Assembly (NCBI GenBank): GCA_001898165.1
Contig: MKTD01000018.1
Span: forward strand, 1-64,000
DNA length: 64,000 bases
Direction: 5' to 3'
Origin: Bacteroidia bacterium 43-41
GTDB lineage: Bacteria; Bacteroidota; Bacteroidia; Bacteroidales; Dysgonomonadaceae
This document shows, one piece after another, positions 62,234-64,000 of this stretch. The notes below the pieces were generated by a model. The model had not been told where the DNA came from, did no database searches, and saw only the letters and a list, made by a program, of their open reading frames with translations. The position numbers and the translations under genes are program-made. Position 1 is the first letter of the stretch. Every line of letters starts with the position of its first letter.

Positions 62234-64000
62234 TTAAAATTCAAGATTCACTCCAAAAACAAATGTCCTGCTGTGAGGGTATGTACCCCAGTCGATACCC
62301 TGTACGGCGCCGCTGTTCCCCCATTGATTCACTTCGGGATCCATGCCGCTGTATTTTGTGAACGTCAGCAGGTTGCTGGCCGTTACATAAGGTTGCAGGC
62401 GTGAAATGCCGGCCTTGTCGAGAATGCTCCCTTTGAAGCTGTATGACAAGGAGATATCTTTTATCCGGAGATAACTTCCGTCTTCCACAAAATAGCTCGA
62501 CGGTTGCAGGTTAAAGCCGGCTTTGGGTACATCGGTGATCTGTCCCGGCGTACGCCAGCGTTTTAGCACTTCTACCGACTGGTTTTTTAAATCGTGCATT
62601 CCTTGCGTATCCCCTTTGGATGCGTTGAAGATATCGTTTCCTACAGATCCCTGGATAAATATATTCAGTCTGAATCCCTTATAAGAGAAAGAGTTGGTCA
62701 ATCCGTACGTGAATAACGGATTGGGATTTCCAATATAGGTTTGATCGGAAGGGCTGATCCTCCCGTCTTCATTCAAGTCGCGGTACATTAATTCTCCGGT
62801 TTCGGGATCTACCCCGTCGCTGATATATCCCCAGAATCCTCCCAGGGGACGTCCCGGCTCATTCCGTACAACGCGCGTCTGGTGAAAAGCGTCGGTAGTC
62901 TCGGCATCTTTATAAATTTTCTGCAGCTCGAGGCTTTTCAGTTTGTTCCTGTTGAACGAAATGTTGAAATCGGTATCCCAACCGAATGCACCGGTAATAT
63001 TGCGCGAGTTCACGGCAAACTCAAAACCGCGGTTCGTCATTACCCCTTCATTCCTTACAATTGAGGATGCCTCTGCCGATCCCGTCGGTACGGTAACATA
63101 CATCAACATATCGGTTGTGTACTTGTAATAGTAATCCATCGCAACGGTTAACCGGTTCTTCAACAGCGTTGCATCCAATCCGATATTGGTTTGTGAGGTG
63201 GTCTCCCAGGTAAGGTCCGCCGTACGGAGGTTTTCCGGAGTCACCAACGGGATGGCGTCTGTCTGTCCGGCTTCAAACCAAGGTTGCCGGGTAATGTTAT
63301 ATCGTTGCAAATAGGCGTAATCACCGATTCCCGACTGGTTTCCCGTTTGTCCCCAGCCGCCCCTGATCTTCAGGTCGTCGAGCCAGGTGAGGTCTTTCAT
63401 AAAGTCTTCGGAAGATAAGCGCCACGCGCCGGAGAAAGACGGAAATGTTCCCCAGCGATGATCGGGGTGAAGCTTCGACGATCCGTCTGCACGCACATTC
63501 GCGGTAAAGAGGTACTTGCTGTCGTAATTATAGGAAAGACGTCCGAACACCGACATGATGGCCCATTCCGAAGCATTCGACCCCGTATTGTTCCAGGCAA
63601 TTTTGTTAGCTGCATTCAGCGTGTGGATAGATCCATCCTTGAAATGGGATCCATTAATATAACTTTGCGACCATTTGGAGTTCGTCCACGATGTTCCGCC
63701 CATTCCTTCAAAATTGTGTTTTTCCGCGAATGTTTTTTTATACGTCAGTACATTATCAAATACCAGCAATGTATTCATCGAGCGGTTATCCCACGCGTAT
63801 CCCCAATCGTCCCTGTCAGTTCCGTGCGAAGGAGGAGTAAAACCTGTTTCCTTACCGTTGCGGCGATCCAATGTAAATGAAGTTTTCAGAATCAGTTCCG
63901 GCATGAAGGTAATGGTTGTGTTTCCGGAGGCAATCAACCTGTTCTCGTTGTTTTTATTGTTTTTACCGTTTTCGATCTCCTCGATGGGGTTGGTAATGTT
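62234..64000 (-). CDS. susC: SusC/RagA TonB-dependent transporter, 5' end beyond the window
   Basis: At least 588 residues, C-terminal part only. The frame is open across the edge at 64000 (NITNPIEEIENGKN), so the TTG at 63937 is not the true start. The barrel part has RADGSSKLHPDHRWGTFPSFSGAWR, quoted as SSKLHPDHRWGTFPSF, WDDLKIRGGWGQTGNQSGIGD (WLDDLKIRGGWGQTGNQ), LRIKDISLSYSF and the final TFVFGVNLEF. The N-terminal plug, any STN domain and the promoter lie outside. It imports products of the surface GH30 enzyme with the SusD behind it. Confidence 0.95.
   Translation of the reverse strand, partial: NITNPIEEIENGKNNKNNENRLIASGNTTITFMPELILKTSFTLDRRNGKETGFTPPSHGTDRDDWGYAWDNRSMNTLLVFDNVLTYKKTFAEKHNFEGMGGTSWTNSKWSQSYINGSHFKDGSIHTLNAANKIAWNNTGSNASEWAIMSVFGRLSYNYDSKYLFTANVRADGSSKLHPDHRWGTFPSFSGAWRLSSEDFMKDLTWLDDLKIRGGWGQTGNQSGIGDYAYLQRYNITRQPWFEAGQTDAIPLVTPENLRTADLTWETTSQTNIGLDATLLKNRLTVAMDYYYKYTTDMLMYVTVPTGSAEASSIVRNEGVMTNRGFEFAVNSRNITGAFGWDTDFNISFNRNKLKSLELQKIYKDAETTDAFHQTRVVRNEPGRPLGGFWGYISDGVDPETGELMYRDLNEDGRISPSDQTYIGNPNPLFTYGLTNSFSYKGFRLNIFIQGSVGNDIFNASKGDTQGMHDLKNQSVEVLKRWRTPGQITDVPKAGFNLQPSSYFVEDGSYLRIKDISLSYSFKGSILDKAGISRLQPYVTASNLLTFTKYSGMDPEVNQWGNSGAVQGIDWGTYPHSRTFVFGVNLEF

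Noticed and set aside
63938-64000. TTG at 63937 as the start of SusC of PUL 2
   Set aside because: The frame runs open to the window edge with SusC-like sequence, so the gene continues outside.

Overview
The window reads as a chromosomal segment of a Bacteroidales bacterium, probably near Dysgonomonadaceae/Porphyromonadaceae (inference). The evidence is many SusC/SusD pairs, Mfa/FimA-type fimbriae, a FecI/FecR-type sigma/anti-sigma pair, a Bacteroidota-type RNase P RNA, and more than a dozen copies of the Bacteroidota -7 promoter element TAnnTTTG just upstream of genes. Several of these boxes decide start codons. No tRNA, rRNA, CRISPR array, transposase or phage gene was seen.

Layout. 1-5.2 kb: an alpha/beta-hydrolase-like protein, a membrane LytTR regulator followed by a 17-copy heptanucleotide repeat, rnpB, a YihY/BrkB membrane protein and a YgjP-type metalloprotease. 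5.3-10.3 kb: an MlaE/MlaF lipid-transport pair without an adjacent MCE protein, then sufC-sufD-sufS without an adjacent sufB. 10.3-22.3 kb: a polysaccharide utilization locus (PUL) with ECF sigma, FecR, an STN-containing SusC, SusD, a PKD lipoprotein, GH16 and GH3; it looks built for a beta-1,3 or mixed-linkage glucan such as laminarin. 22.3-34.5 kb, nearly all on the minus strand: a Pif1-like helicase, a PagL-like lipid A deacylase, argS, a RelE/XRE toxin-antitoxin pair, an FAD/Fe-S oxidase, a small winged-helix protein, and nusB-yajC-ybbR-coaE.

34.7-48.6 kb: a GNAT-like protein, parE-coaD-S41 protease, a tandem DUF1080 lipoprotein, a dihydroorotate-dehydrogenase-like protein, a Gfo/Idh/MocA oxidoreductase, an AT-rich divergent pair (accessory methionine aminopeptidase / AraC regulator), then rsfS-ftsH. 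48.6-50.4 kb: a prolyl oligopeptidase gene whose 5' end has decayed. 50.5-56.2 kb: a fimbrial locus (regulator, major fimbrillin, anchor, and a large tip candidate with an unusual C-terminal domain). 56.3-64 kb, minus strand: a second PUL (SusC cut by the window edge, SusD, two surface lipoproteins, GH30) that fits beta-1,6-glucan.

The two PULs together cover the linkages of laminarin and of fungal cell-wall beta-glucan; the GH3 enzyme of the first could finish oligosaccharides from both. The least explained items are a two-copy structured repeat (6840-6896 and 42457-42515) with a conserved core and differing, paired arms, the C-terminal domain of the fimbrial tip candidate, and the repeats and hairpin that appear to control the fimbrial operon.
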